Source of the DNA: Vitellaria paradoxa
Taxonomy: Eukaryota; Streptophyta; Magnoliopsida; Ericales; Sapotaceae
Direction: 5' to 3'
DNA: 64,000 nucleotides
Assembly: GCA_019916065.1 (NCBI GenBank)
Contig: CM034239.1
Location: 47,691,812 to 47,755,811, forward strand
Both the position numbers and the translations under genes were made by a program. The notes beneath the pieces are model-generated. The model worked only from the letters and a program-made list of their open reading frames with translations. It had not been told where the DNA came from and did no database searches. Numbering within the stretch: the stretch's first letter is position 1; each line of letters starts with the position of its first letter. Below, one piece after another: positions 22,701-37,700 of the stretch.

Positions 22701-25700
22701 CAGCAGGGAAAAAATTAATGTTGTAATCAAGCACAATATACAGATTTTTGGGAAATACCTATCTTCACCAACACAATAAATCCATTCTCCCTTAGGTGAT
22801 ATACAAGCTGCTACAAAATCCCCACCTTCTCTTTTACCGGATGAGAAGCTCTTTACAACCTGTTACAGAAACATACATAAGCAAATCATAATTAAATGAC
22901 TTTTCTGCGAACTGCTTGCCGCAAAACCCAAAAGGAAATAAAAGGCAAGAATTTACTCAAGGATAAGCACATGCTATTTAATTACAAGCAGCAGTAGCAA
23001 GTTGCATAATCTAAAATCAGCATGTGCTATAGACTTGAACAGACCACCACACCAGTAATGTATTCCAATTTCCAAGAACATCCACGGTAAAAAAGGCAGG
23101 GAGGTTCTGTGTCAGAATTGGTCACTTTATTACAAATCACATTAAAATTCACCTCATTGATTACTATCCACATACTCAAGTCCATGTTAACATAAGATGT
23201 AACAACTAATTTTTATATCTGACTGCATGCCCACACAACTTCCAACTAGAGAAATTTTACATATGTGTCAAAAGTGCAACAAGTCAGCCATTCCGTTGCC
23301 AACCCAGATTTATTGAGATAACAACTACATAGGTCAGATGTGATGAAACTGTTCAAACTTATCAGCAATTCATACATTCTCCAGAACTGAACAACTAAAA
23401 TTTTTCAACTTGTGAACCTATGGAATAGAACATTCTCATGCCTAAATGTGTAAACACACCTGTCCTTGAAGTGTCATGAGGTATATTGACGACGTCTTGT
23501 TACACACAACTATGTGATCTGCATTTTTAGGGAAAAGATGAACAGAATTCACAGATGCATCTCCTCCCTACACGAAATAAGAGTAGTAAAAGATTAATAA
23601 AAATAAAAAACATGTCATAATTGTTATATTCCTATAATGGAAGAGAGTTGCACTTGATACAAGAAGAAAAGAAATACCCTTAAAGGAGGTGGCGGCTTGA
23701 ATGTGTGTAGACAGTCTGTAGTTTTCACATCCCAAACCTATGGAAGGATAAGAGTGTTCAATTATCCATACAAGAAGTTAAAAACCTTCTCAACTTGATC
23801 CTTAAGCCATTATAGATCACCAAAGCATTTACCTTTACAGTGCAATCACTAGATGCAGTAATAATACGACCTCCGTCGCTAGTAAAGATGGCATCATTCA
23901 CATATGATGTATGTCCACGAAATTCCTTTAATAATTTCCCTGACTTCAGGCCATGAATTCTACACCAAATACAACACAATGAATTAGTGAACAAGGAAGA
24001 CAAGTTTTTACATACATAATCACAATAAGAACTCTTAAAGCCATTGAAGCTATTAACAATGTTTGGGGAAAAATTACAGCAAGAATTAGAGAAACAATCA
24101 ACAGAAAGTAAGATATTTATAGCTAAAACTGGTAAAGAATTATTTAAATAACATAAACACTTGGTAACATAACAAATAGATCAACATGACAGCTAACAGG
24201 CCAAATGTCCAACCAGACCTTGCTGTGCTGTCAAATGATGTGCTTAATAGCTGACTTCCATCTCGAGAGAAAACAAGACTAGTGACGCCCTGAGAATGTG
24301 CACGTTCAAGACGGCGCAAGCATTGACCTGTCCTTATGCGCCAAACCTATGACAATAATGCAGATTAAGCGAAGTCCCTATTTCTATTAACAGACCTCTA
24401 AAATCAATAAGTAAATGTTTCATCAATAGTAAACAGAGATTAAATATAACATAGACTACAAGATATTAATCAAAGATCATGTTGAGCATACAATAACAGT
24501 AAGAAAGATACAATGATAAGTTTCTAACAGGATGTTTTAAAACCCATCAGTTTCAACAGGTCCTATAATGTTCTTGCTAAATTAGCGTAATATACATTGG
24601 TGGGCCCTTTTCCTAATCTACAAAGAAAAAATGAAATGACTTACTCATAGATCAACACTATGTTGAGGACTTATTAAACAAAAAGTGTGAAAAAGTATGT
24701 TGGAAATGAATTAGCCATTAATGACATTATAAAGATTCCTAATTGTGGAGTAATTTTTAGTAGCCTCTAGCATATGAGGATTTTTCTTAACAAAGGAAAT
24801 AAGTAAAATATAACTTTTGGCACATCTGAACTCCAATATCTTATAAAATTGTTATGCAAAATTGGTCCCTGAATACTGTGTGGGATGGACAGTGTGACAA
24901 ACAACACTCCTTATGTTCGGGAATAATGCTAGTCGTCACTGATGGCGAGATCTCATTGGAGGCAATTAGGATGAGAGCTGGGGCAGCCCAGAGCAAGATG
25001 AGAGGGAGAGATAGTATGTCAGTAGGTAAATGTATTGAATGTAACCCATAAATGCAAGGAGGTGAAGGTATATATAGTGGGAAGGAGATAGCTAATCATT
25101 ACAAGCTAGTAAGGGTTAAGTGTGTTAGAGGAATTAGTGTCAATAATGGATGTGACTCTATCTTAAAGGTCAGTCTAAGGTATAGGAATTCGAATTCAGG
25201 ATGGAATCATGGAAGTGACAGATCCTCAGATGTCAGTCCGAAGTATCAGGAGGTTCAAGGTGTTGGGGTTTATAGTTGAAGAGAGGGACACATCGTAATG
25301 GTGGTTGACGTTAATAAATGTAGGTATAGGTGCATTAAATGCATGGGCTTATCTCTCTTCTCAAGCTTGTTTGAGGTGATGCCTCGAAATAACCCCCAAC
25401 TTTAGTTTCCAATCCACTTATCCCCGATGGCCCGTGTGAAAGTTGAGTGATTGTCCTCGGGTCGTGTGCTTATAGTCCGAGGGGTTGGTTTTGGTATGAT
25501 ATGGATAGACAATCTCCAAGGGTAGTCCACAATGCCTCCAACCACCGGATACTTGTTATAATATTGGAGGTCCACAATTGAATATAGATTTAATATACCG
25601 CATAACCTATCCCCACTTCCCCCCGGGGGGGGGGGGGAGGTGAAATCTTCTCTCACGTGGCTCATTGCTGTTGCAACAAGTCGGTGGATCACTGGATCCT

Positions 25701-28700
25701 AAGGTTGAGATGGGTGCGGTTGGGGTCCTCGTGGTATTAGGTCATCAGTAGATGCGCGGTTGGAGGCCTCACGGTATTGGGTCCCCTTACAAATACCATA
25801 TATGAAAATGTTACTACCTGTTTAAGGGGACACCACATTGAAAAGCTAATAGATGATGGAATTTCGAATAAATGGCTTAGAAGATGCCAGCCCCCCCCCC
25901 CTATCATCTAAGAAACATGAATCCCTCACATGCCCCCTCACCCCCCCCCCCCAAAAAAAAAAAAAAAGTCAGTCCCCCAGGCCAATACTTCCCTTAAACA
26001 TCATAGAATCAACAAACTAAGCATCCCTCAATGAAACAGCAAGCCGAGTGCCAAACACATCCAATCAATGAAAATTGATTTTCAATTGCACTTCCATTTC
26101 AACTGAGTCGAGTTTTCTACCCACCTAAATAATCACTTTTGGCCTCTCTTGCATAAGGATTATTTAGTAACCAACTTACTATTTCCCAGGGTTGCAAATG
26201 AGCCCAGCATTCGACAAGATGCTTGTGAACAAGCTCATTTATGTTCGTTTGATAAGTTAAATGAACAACTTCGAACGCATTTTTGAAGCTCTAAGCTCAA
26301 ACAAGGGTCAGCACAGCTCAAAAAGGCTCGCAAACAAGTTCTTTTATCATTCATGAATAGATTTGTTTAAATATTCGTGAACAAACTCATTTAAATATCT
26401 CACGAACAATTTTGTTTAAATCTTCATGAAAAACTTGTTTAATACTCGTGATCATTCTCGTTTAAATATCTATGAACAAGCTTATTTATAACTCATGAAC
26501 AGTCTCATTCAAACATTCATGAACAAACTTGCAAAAACTCTTTACTATTCACAAAAAAATGTTAAAAAAAAATAAACACGTTAATTTAAAGCTTGTTTTC
26601 TAAGTTAGAAAAGTTAAAAAAGTTAACTTATTTATTAAATTTGATCCTTAATAAGCAAATGAGCAGGCTTGATACAAGTAGGCTCAACAAAAGATCACTA
26701 ATAGGCTTGAGAAAAGCTCATAGCAGGCTTGTTTATTGTAATCAAGTTGAGCTCAAACCTGTCAATGGGCTAATGAGCCAATCTCAAACACAAGATCTCG
26801 AGCTCAAGCTCGCCAAAAACCTTAATAAACAAGCTTAAACACACTAATACTTGGCTCAGCTCGTTTGAAGCATTATTATTTCCACAAGACTTCTTTAAAT
26901 TACTTCATATTAGGATCAAGAAACAAAATAAAATTCCTTTTCCAACAAATAGTCCAAAAGTTTTCATTTGATAAGAGACTGAGACGAACTACTAATGAAA
27001 TAATTATTTTGATATTTCTATTGAAACTCAATAAAACAAACCAAAATACCGCATAATATACCATAAGTTAATAAATTAATTTACTATTAACTTTCATATG
27101 TTCAGACAGACTTGAATTGATATTTCTATTATTATTATTTTTTTGCTTTTACTTTTTGAATTTTCACATCAGAACCAAGATAAACATTTAACATACATAC
27201 TTTGATTTTTCCATCTTGGGACCCAGATGCTAGCATTTCGGAATCTCTACTAAAATCAACACAAAGGACCGCATCATCGTGCATCATAAATGTTTCCTGC
27301 AAAAGCAAATAGCATGCTAGTAAATACACAATTCTAACAATTAACAGTAAAGAAATGGTTATTCATCTACTCACAACCAATCAGAAAATAGATCATCCTC
27401 ATCCCGTTATCTTTGATTCCAGTTTTTCTGAGTCATGAAAACTTCTAGTTTTTGCATTATTTTTTTTCATTCAATCATAAAACAACCCAAAACAGACAAG
27501 ATAAAATAAAAAAAAACTTAAGGCTAGATCCAACAAATACAATAATATTGCATCAAATATTAGCATATAACATCATCATATTTGAATGCTATTAACTGAC
27601 ATTGGCACAACAATTGAAATCACAAAGTCATGCTACATATAAACAACTTTGCTATAACCTATGAAGCATAAACACTACAAAACAAGTGTTGTATCCAAGA
27701 ACGAACATGTACCTGAAGATGCACATACTCATTGGATGTGCTAAAATATGTTTCAGATATGCCGCATGATGTGTATTACAATGTATTTTGGTGTGTTTTA
27801 TTACATTTAAATTGGAGGCATTAGAATTAATATTCCATTAGTGTTTCATTCAAGTCTAGTTAAGAAATGGAAAGTTTTCGACTGTTTTGTGGAAAAGAAA
27901 TAGTTTGTCCTTAGTCTAAACAAAATAACAAAGTACAAAACTCTGGTGCCAAATTATAAACTACAAAATTACGGAAAGACACTAAAACACAACGTGCAAA
28001 CAAAGCAAGACAAAGCAAAAGAAAATACTCACATCAGCTTGATACTGAAGATCCTTCTTTAGTTTTCCGCTTATGTGGTCCCAAACCTTGTTTGAACGCC
28101 CCCCCCCAAAAAAAAAAAGGATTAAATAACATCAACAGAATATTAACTGTAGAAGAGGTAACTTCTAATTGCGTATACCTCAATAAATCCATCAACAGAG
28201 CAAGAAACAAGGAACTGTCCATCAGGTGAGAACCGGGCGCATTCTGGGTGACTTTTTTTCCCAAACTGTGGCAGATACCACCAGAAAACATGATTCATAA
28301 GTTTGGGAACTAAAGTTAACAAATGAAGTACCAAATAAAGAAAAACTATGTGCAAAACTATTAACCTAAATATTTTTTCAAAAAATAGGTGACAGAAATC
28401 ATAAATATGATATGTTTTCCCTTCCTTTTTTTCTGATTGATTATCTAATTTTAACTTATCAGAGCAGCCACAAATGCCTCAATTCTCTTATTAACTGGGA
28501 ATTCATTTATTTTGGTGCTTTGGTTAATGGAAATAAATAAAGTAGCCTTTTTCATTTCAAAGTAAAGAAAAATTTTAAATATTTAAAAGAGAAAACAAAA
28601 TATTAAAGCACATGAAAAATTTTAAAATAATCCTTCACACTATGCAGCAATCTCACTGCCACACAAATTATTAAGCCACCAAAGGAGGAACATTATTCAC

Positions 28701-31700
28701 AGAATAGAATATAGCAAAATCACAAGAGATTACAAGTTCTAGAGCATTAGCCATCATTTCACCTAAAAGCTTAAACTGCTAGGGAGGGGGCACCTTTATC
28801 ATTTATATTGACTTGTTTTCTCTCAAAACACCCCCTCACGTATGGCCAAACTAACTTTTTGAATGAGTCAAATACGTGGCACTATTATTTTTATTTTTTT
28901 TTTGGGTAGCGGTAAGGTTTGACCTCGGGATCTTTACCTGCTTTCATACCATATTAGATTGTTAACCGCCATCTCACCTACAAGTTTAAGCTTTTAGGTA
29001 GGAGGCAACTTATCATTTATATTGGCTTGTTTTCTCTCAATAATAATGAAATGAACTAGAATTATTAGCAAATATATATCTACGAAGCTCCTAAACTATA
29101 CAGTATGTCAGGAATCAATTGAATATATATTTAGATATGCATGTATATTATAAAAACAAGAAAGTGACCATTCATACATTCTGACAATGTCACTGCCTGA
29201 ACTCAAACTACTGAAATACAAAAGTAAGAGAAAAATTAACATTATTTACTAAAAATAGAAGAACAAATAATATTATTTGAAATTAGCAAAGAATGGCTGC
29301 ATGTTTAGCCAGAGGGGAGGAAAACCCTTCAATAGTTTAAGCACTATCACAAAATCTTGACACTTGGTCCGAACTTCACATTTCCATGTGAAAGTAAAAT
29401 AATCTACAAATATAAAATGATGCTTGCTAGTACAATTTCAATATTGTGACTTTCTCTTGTCATATAGGCCACTATTACTCTTTCTCCTGGCAGTTGGTGA
29501 GCAGCAGTTGGTGGTGAGTAGGCTGGCTGGGGGCCTTTTGGAATGTTACTTTGTTATGGCAGATGACTACTGGAGTATCGTGTGGTGAGAACTAAGGTAG
29601 TCTAAATTAGGGAAGAGGGAGGGAGAGGTGTGGAGCAATGTAGTAGTCTCAACCAAAGAAGAAATGACATCGTCTATCAATGATGAAGAAACACTATTTA
29701 TGGGGGTGGCAAAGAATTCGTATTCATAGATTTTGTGAAATTAGATTTAGAATAACAGATACAATAAATGTAAACTTCTCACCTATGAAATATTATAGTG
29801 ACAAGAAGCAGTCTCAAATTCCAAGCAGATTGACTAACACGAAAATTGTATCAGAAAAAATATTTATCCACAGCTTACCTTTATAGTATGACCAAGAGTA
29901 GTTGGATACATATCATCTACATCTTGTTTCATAGCAGCCGTTCCTCGAAATAAGTCAAACTGTGTTCCAGGCGGCAGCAACCCTGAAAACAAACAAGGAA
30001 ATATTTTATCATATTTAAAAATGTATACCAGCCTAAGCAACGGCAAAGCCATTGACTAATGAAGCGAGAGGAGCAAAGGTTGGGAAACCTTAGCATCAGC
30101 CAACACTTCATTTCATCATGATGTTCTTGCAACAAATATGTACTATAATTATACGCCATCATTAAATTTAACAAAGTAGAAAAAAAATCAAATATAAATA
30201 TTATATGTAGCTAAATATTAGATTTATTATGAAATTTCCATTTTGCTTCTTCTATACAAGAAACAAAGTACGAGAATTAAATTAATTACAATAAAGAAAA
30301 CTAAAAAGTTGACAGCATAACAAACATAACAGCTCAATTGGTTGAAGTTTATTCTACTTTCATTTTACATGAAGACAAACCCCTGAAGTGTCAAGCACTG
30401 TCATTATTATTTACATTATCCTCCCTTCCCTTGCCTTCAGTTACCAAACTTATCCATTAGAATGGGTAGGGGGAGTAGGAACGAAGTAGAGCACTTGATA
30501 AATTTGAATCGTGTAAAATTAGTACTTTATCCTTGTATCATTAAATTGGGAAACTTAGGCCCCATTTGGTAACATTTTTGTTTTCTATTTTTCTATTTTT
30601 GTTTTCAAAATTTTGTAATCTGACAACAAAAACATGTTTGTTAAATCTATTTACGTTTTTTTGTTTCCGAAAAAATGAAAACTTAAACAGAAAAACATAA
30701 AAAGAAAAAATGTGTATTCACTCTTTTTTCTTTTTTTTTTAGTTGTAAACATTTTGTCAATTCTAATTTTTTATCCATTTTTGTTACATCATATTAAAAT
30801 AATTTATTTTATTCAAATATTTTATTAAACTAAAATTATTTTTAATAAATAATATAATTAAATTAAATTAATTAAATTAATATGAGATACTTATTATTAA
30901 TTTATTTCTAATAAACAATTAAATTAAATTAGTTAATTTAATTAATAAGAACTATATATTATTAAATTATTTTTAATTTAATAATTAATTTAAAAAATTA
31001 ATTTAAATAATATTAAATATATTTTATTAAATTATATTTAATACATATCATAATTAAATTAAATTAATTTAATTTAATTAGTATGAATTATATTTTATTA
31101 AATTACTTTAATAAATATCTTAATTAAATTACTTAAATTATTATGAAATATATTTTATTCAATTATTTTTAGTAAATAATATAATTAAATTATAATTAAT
31201 ATATTTTATATTTACTAGATGAAATGATATAATATTTATATTTTATTCACTTTTTTAATAAATAATATAATTAAATTAAATTAATATAAAATATATTTAT
31301 TAAATTCAATTAATTTTTAAAAAACTAATAAAATTAAATATTTTATGAAAATAAAAAATTAGTAATTGTAAACAAAATTGTATCTCCAAACGCAATTTCA
31401 GTTTTTATTTCAGAAAAAGAAAACGATAACAAAAAACAAAAAGCAGAAAACATAAACATATAAACGTAAGCAGAAAAACGACAACGTTACCAAACGGCCC
31501 TTTAGTATTCCCACTTACTTCACTGGTTCAAGTTTATACATCCATTTGGAGGGTTAACACAACATTTACTAGTAAAATGTAACCTTGGTGCTGCTGCCAC
31601 TTCAAAGCCTGGCCAATTAGAGCCATTAGTCTTGATGGAGGAACCACAGAAACCTCTGCAGCAAGAGCTGAAAAAATGCAATAGAAGAGACTAGATAAGA

Positions 31701-34700
31701 AAAGGCATAAAATTAAATAGGCCAACCAATTGTTAAAACATCCAATGTGGTTATGCATTACTCCATTTTTTTTTTTTTTTTGGTTAAATAAATAAAAAGG
31801 GCTCCCTCCTATGTGGGATATGGAGAGGGGGGCAATATATGCAACCATATCGAGTTACAAAAGTGACTGTTTCTGATGATTAAATCCACAACCTCCATTA
31901 TCACAGAGCAGCAACCTTGCCAATGCACTAAGCGTCACCCTCTTTTTTTTTTTTTTTGAAAACTAAACAAAGTGTTACTAGGAAGGCATCAAAGGATGCC
32001 ACCAAACACAAAATGGACACAAAAATGCCACAATCAACACATTTCAACAAAGGATAAAAAGTTATGTAAATGCAAATCTGTTCCCCAAAGGGAAATGTGC
32101 AAAGTAGTACGAAATAAACTTCTTAATTTATACAAAGGAGACCCTTGCCTTGGAAAGACCTATTCCTTTCAACTCATATCAATCATACTAAGAAACAAGG
32201 AATAATCCTCCAAGCACTCCCCCCATTTTTCTTAACCTGAGTATCCCATCACTCTTCCCATCTTGTTTGATTTCCTTTGGATGTAAGGCCAACTAGCATC
32301 AATTTGCATGTTTTATATATTTTTTTGAAAAAGATAAGTAAATTTTATTCATAGGAATAGATACAAGTAAGCACAAATAAGCATCAAATTGATGCTAGAA
32401 CAAGCTGCTCATGGAAGAAAATAATTACAATCAGGCCTAACAATCAGGGTTCAAGCAATATGATCAAGGAAAGTCAAAAAGGAGAATAAATCCATCTCTT
32501 TTCCTTCATTCACCCATCCATATAGGCAGTTAAGAAATATGCTCTTCGATCTCAACGAGGATCTGTTTTTATCTTCAAAAATTCTTTGATTCCTTTCCTT
32601 CCAAATCAGCCAACAAACACAAAATGGGACCAAATTCCAGACATGTTTTCTGTGTTTATTGAAGGGCTGCCCCCACCAAGCCAAAAGAAATTCACGAAAC
32701 TCGTTTGGGAAGCAAAAATTGACTCCAAAACAGGCTAAAATCCAGTTCCAAATCTTAGTAGCCCACTGACAGTGCAATAGGAGGTGTGGTATAGTTTCCT
32801 CCTGGTTAAGGCATAAGATGCAGCAATTAACAAGTGAGTATCCTCTGTGCTTTAGATTATCCATGGTTAGTATTTTTCCTCTAGCAGCACACCAAAGAAA
32901 CAAAAGGACTCTTGTAGGGACAGCTTTTATCCAGAGATTTATCCATGGAAAATCATCCTTGGCAGCCCCTAGCAGCGAATTATAGAAGGTCTTAACACTG
33001 AAAATTTTTCCTTTTGAAACTTCCCAAACAAGGGAATCCTCTTTGTCTTCCAAATGAACATTGTTCAGCAGTCCCAATAGCAGCAAATAACCCTCTAGCT
33101 CCCAGTCATTAACATTTCTGCGTAGCAGCACTGTCCAGGTGCTATTTGAGCCCATTCCACTGCAGTAATCTCTTACGACAGCTTCCTTATTTACAGCTAA
33201 TGCGAATATCTCTGGAAATAAAGTTGATAAGCAGCCTACCTTAACCAATTATGCTTCCAGAATAATATCCTATCACCTCTGCCCACTTTCCAGGATGCAC
33301 AGTCAGTAAATTTGCTCCAAATTTTCCTTATATCTCTCCATAGGCTAGCTCCACCTGAGTTAGAATAAGGAGCTGAGCTCCAACCTCCTAATTCCTCTCC
33401 ATATTTGGTCACAATAACTCTCTTCCACAGGCTGGAATTTTCTTGGGAAAATCTCCAAATCCATTTCCCCAAGAGGGCTTCATTGTGCAGCTTTAACTGC
33501 CTGATTCCAATTCCCCTTGAGTAAATTGGTGAACACACAGTCTTCCAATCCACCAAGCTATGTTTGAAGATCCCTTCACTTCTTCCCCACAAAAAGTTTC
33601 TTTGCAGTTTTTCAAGATCTTTTATAACAGACATAGGGGCCTTGCAAAGGGAGAGGAAGTATGTAGGAAGGCTCGACAGAATACTCTTAATTAATGTAAA
33701 TCTAGCCCCTGTAGAAAGGTATTTCAGCTGCCAAACTGCTAGCCTATTTCTACATCTTTCCAAAACTGGTTCCCAAACTTGTTTGGACTTTATTTGGGCT
33801 CCTAGGGGCAGACCTAGATATGTTGAAGGAAGATTGCCAATTTTACAGCCCAAGATGCCAGCCAGCTCACTAATGTAATCATTATCACCAACAGGAAACA
33901 ACTCAGATTTGGTAAGGTTAATTTTCAAACCTGTTACTGCCTCAAACCCCAAAAGAGTGCAGCGAAGATGTCCCATTTGCAGCAATTCTGCACCACAGAA
34001 TACAATAGAGTCGTCGGCAAATAAGAGGTGGGTTATGCTTGTAGAATCTCTGCCTCTATTCTTGATAGAGAAGCCTTCCAGCAGCCCTGCTTCTTCCACT
34101 CTCTGCAGCATTTTGCTTAGAACTTCCATTACAATTATGAACAAGAAAGGGGAGAGAGGGTCACCTTGTCTAAGTCCCCTAGACGATGAAAAAAAGCCCT
34201 CCGGAGTGCCATTATTAGAATAGAATATCTAACAGTAGAAACACACCAAAATATCCACTGACACCACCTACTACCAAATCCCATTCTTCTCATCAAATAG
34301 ACTAGACAATTCCAATTAACATGGTCGAATGCTTTCTCAATATCCAATTTACACACTATGCCAGTCTCCTTTTGTTTAAATCTTGAATCAATGGCTTCGT
34401 TTGCAACAAGGGCGGCATCTAAAATCTGTCTGCCACCAACGAAAGCATGTTGAGAGGCAGATATGATTGAATTCAAGACTTTCCTCAACCTGGAAGCTAG
34501 AACTTTAGCTAATAGCTTGTAAACAGCTCCCACCAAGCTAATGGGCCTGAAATCCTTGACTTCAATTGCACCAGGTTTCTTTGGAATGAGTGTAATGAAG
34601 GTTGAATTTAGGCTTCTAACAAACCTGCAACTGCTGTGAAATTCTAGAGAAAACCAGCATCATTTCCTTCTTAAAAGTCTGCCAACATTTTTGAAAGAAA

Positions 34701-37700
34701 GCTATGGTTCAGCCATCTGGACCAGGGGCTTTATCACCATTGAGATCTTGGAGAGCCTGAAAAACCTCAATTTCAGTGAAGGGCTGCTCTAAGAACTCAG
34801 CTTCCAGAGAGCTAATCTGAGAGAACTCCAGGTCATCAACTGAGGGTCTCCATTGAGCTTGCTCCTGAAACAGCTGCTCATAAAAGCTGAGGATACCATG
34901 CTTAATCTCTCCCGGATCTTCAGTAATTTCTCCATCAATACACAAGCCTGTCAATCCAGTTTTTCCTCCTGTTTGCAGAGGCAATCCTGTGGAAAAACTT
35001 GGTATTCCTGTCCCCTTCTTTCAACCATCTAATCCTAGACTTTTGACGCCAGCTAATCTCCTCCATCTTTATCAGATTATTCAGGTCTTTAATTTTTGAA
35101 TCTCTACTGTACCTTTCCTGCTCGGTGAGTTGTCTAGAATCCTCAAAAGAATCAATAATCTGAATTTCCTTCTCAAGCTGCAGCTTCTGGCTCTCCACTT
35201 TCCCAAAGACCTCCAAATTCCATCTTTTCAGGTCTTTCTTTAGTACATAAGAGCTTCTGACTCAGCACATAACTGGCGCTGCCAGTGAAAATGTAAGTTT
35301 GCCACCAGGTTTCAATCATCTCAGTGAATCCTTCAGTTTGTAGCCACATATTCTCAAATCTAAATGGTTTAGAACCACTCCTTAATCCCCCACCATCGAG
35401 CATCAAAGGGAAATGATCAGAGATCAACCGAGGCATTGATTTTTGAAAGACTTTAGGAAATAGATCCTCCCAGTCGCAGGAAACTAAAAATCTGTCTATT
35501 CTAGATCTACTGCGGCTGTTGCTCCATGTATATTTGCAAGCATTCATGGGCAGGTCTATGCAGCGTAGATCGTTAATGAAATCTGAGAATTTTTCCATCT
35601 GTTTAGTTCTCCTTTCGCAATTCCACTTGTCCTTCAATGCACTTAACCATATTAAAGTCACCACCCATACACCAGGGAACTTGCCAGCAATAAACAGCTG
35701 CTGCAATTTCCTCTAAGAATCTGCTTTCAAAGAGGTTTCAACTGGTCCATAAACACTAGTGAAAGCCCAAGAAATATTCTCATCAACATGCTGAAATAGG
35801 CAAGATACTGAAAAGATCCTGGTTGCAAACACTAACATTTTTAATTTCCTGCAATCCCACATCATCAATATTCCTCCAGAAGTTCCAACAGCATCAAGTG
35901 CTCTCCATTTGTACCAAACTCCACCCCATAGAGTTCTAATCACATTCTCATCGATCTTCCCCATTTTGGTTTCTTGTAGACAGACTATATCAGGCCTCCA
36001 TTTCCTGATGGAATTCTTGATTAACAATCTTTTTTCCAAACTACAACATCCTCTCACATTCCAACTAAGAATTTTAGGACTTCATTGGAAACAAATGGGT
36101 ACTGGTACTACAGGATTCCTTCGTCCATAACTCTGTCCCTGCCCCTTTTGTCATAGGAAATTGAGCACTGCAGGTGTTTAAGCTCCCTAGAGCCTTTTCT
36201 TGAGGATCCTGATGACTTCTTTCCTTTCTCCTCAAAATGAATGCATCTCTTTTCTTCTATAGACTTAAGAAGATTTAAAATTTTGTCCTCAAACCTCTCT
36301 CCTGAAATTCCCAGAATCTTTTTAAAGGATTTCATACGAGTAATCACCCACTTTGATACTTTCTTCTGATCTACTCTGCAGTCTCCAAGTAACAAGTTTT
36401 CATCAATCAAGGTCCAGTTCTCAGGTCCATATGCTGCTAATGGTAAACAGTCAATTACCTTATCTGTCTCCTTTTCATAAATGTCTATGGGAAGATTAAG
36501 ATCTTCTGGCATGAAGTCTGTATCAAAATTTCCTCCAGAGAGATTACCATCCTCAGTCTCTTCATCGGACTCCAATTTTGACTTTTCTCTTCCCAAGAAA
36601 TCTCCCAATAATCGATATTCCAAGTATGAGGCATCAGCATCTAAGTAGATTCAAGGGGAGTGGCAGAATCTCTCAAATTAGAGATTTTCCTTCGGGCTGG
36701 AGAGCAGGACTTTTCCTCGTCCACCTTTGCCAGCATTAAATTGTTTGGAGCAATAACTTCTGAGTCTTTAAGATTTTGCTCCTTCGAGGACTCCTCCTTT
36801 AATTCATCATTCAGAGAATTAAGTGCTTCAAATTTATTAGATGAAGGCTGCCCCTCATTAATAGAATTTGAATTGCAACTTTTCATCTGAGCTGAATTTT
36901 TATTCCCCACCTTGATCCATTGAACTTTGCCATTTTTCCTGGAGAAGTTATTAGTGCGAGACTTTTGAGCCTCCAAACCATTTAATTCTTTGACTCTTCG
37001 ATATCCAAGATCAGGAAAATCAGGGGAATTCAATGTGGAGGTGGCAGCTTCACGCGCCACCCTCTTCCTTGCCTCCGGTGGTCAGCAGTCTCCAAACTTT
37101 TCCACTTGTTGATGACTCCAATCAACCCATGGACTGCGGTCAACCCAGATAGCACAATCATACATAAAACTTCCAACTTTAATAACCACCGAGGCTGGAA
37201 TATCCTTTCCATGCCCTTTAATTCTTATTTTTGCCCACTTTAAATGAGACTGCTGAATGGTTTCTTCTACAATCTCCAGGTAACCACCACAAAATTCTCC
37301 TATACTTTCAAAGACTCCAATATCTCAGAGGAACACTAGTAAGCCAACTACTCGGATCCAAGTGGATTTTGGACTCCAGCCTTTTCTGTTGCAGCAACTC
37401 CAGCTATGCCATCTATCCATACGAAATGACTTTCCGTTGAAAAAATATTCTCCTATCTTCTCCTCAGCTGTTTCTTTAGATGGAAAGACTAAGAGAAAAG
37501 TATCAGAAGCTAATTCCTTAATTTCAACCCCTCCAGGAACTCTCCAGCGTCTGTCCATCCAGTTTTTGATTTCAGCCTTCACCTCCTTTTCCTGGAAAGC
37601 ACCTCCCAACCTGCCGACTAAACATCTGGTCATTTGAAAACTGCTCTCCACTGCATCATTGTAATCTACAGACACACATTTCTCCTTGCCTTTAATTAAC

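Larger units (their letters stand above)
24347..27200 (-). other. SMU1 intron 9
   Basis: A 2.85-kb intron whose length is mostly two insertions: a solo LTR (24877-25791) and a TIR element (26188-26872). Two poly-C/poly-A junctions lie at about 25890-25902 and 25932-25968. Confidence 0.7.

Noticed and set aside
24854..25279. Two adjacent plus-strand open frames (65 and 75 codons) in SMU1 intron 9.
   Set aside because: They lie within the solo LTR, have no recognisable protein content, and are most likely chance frames.
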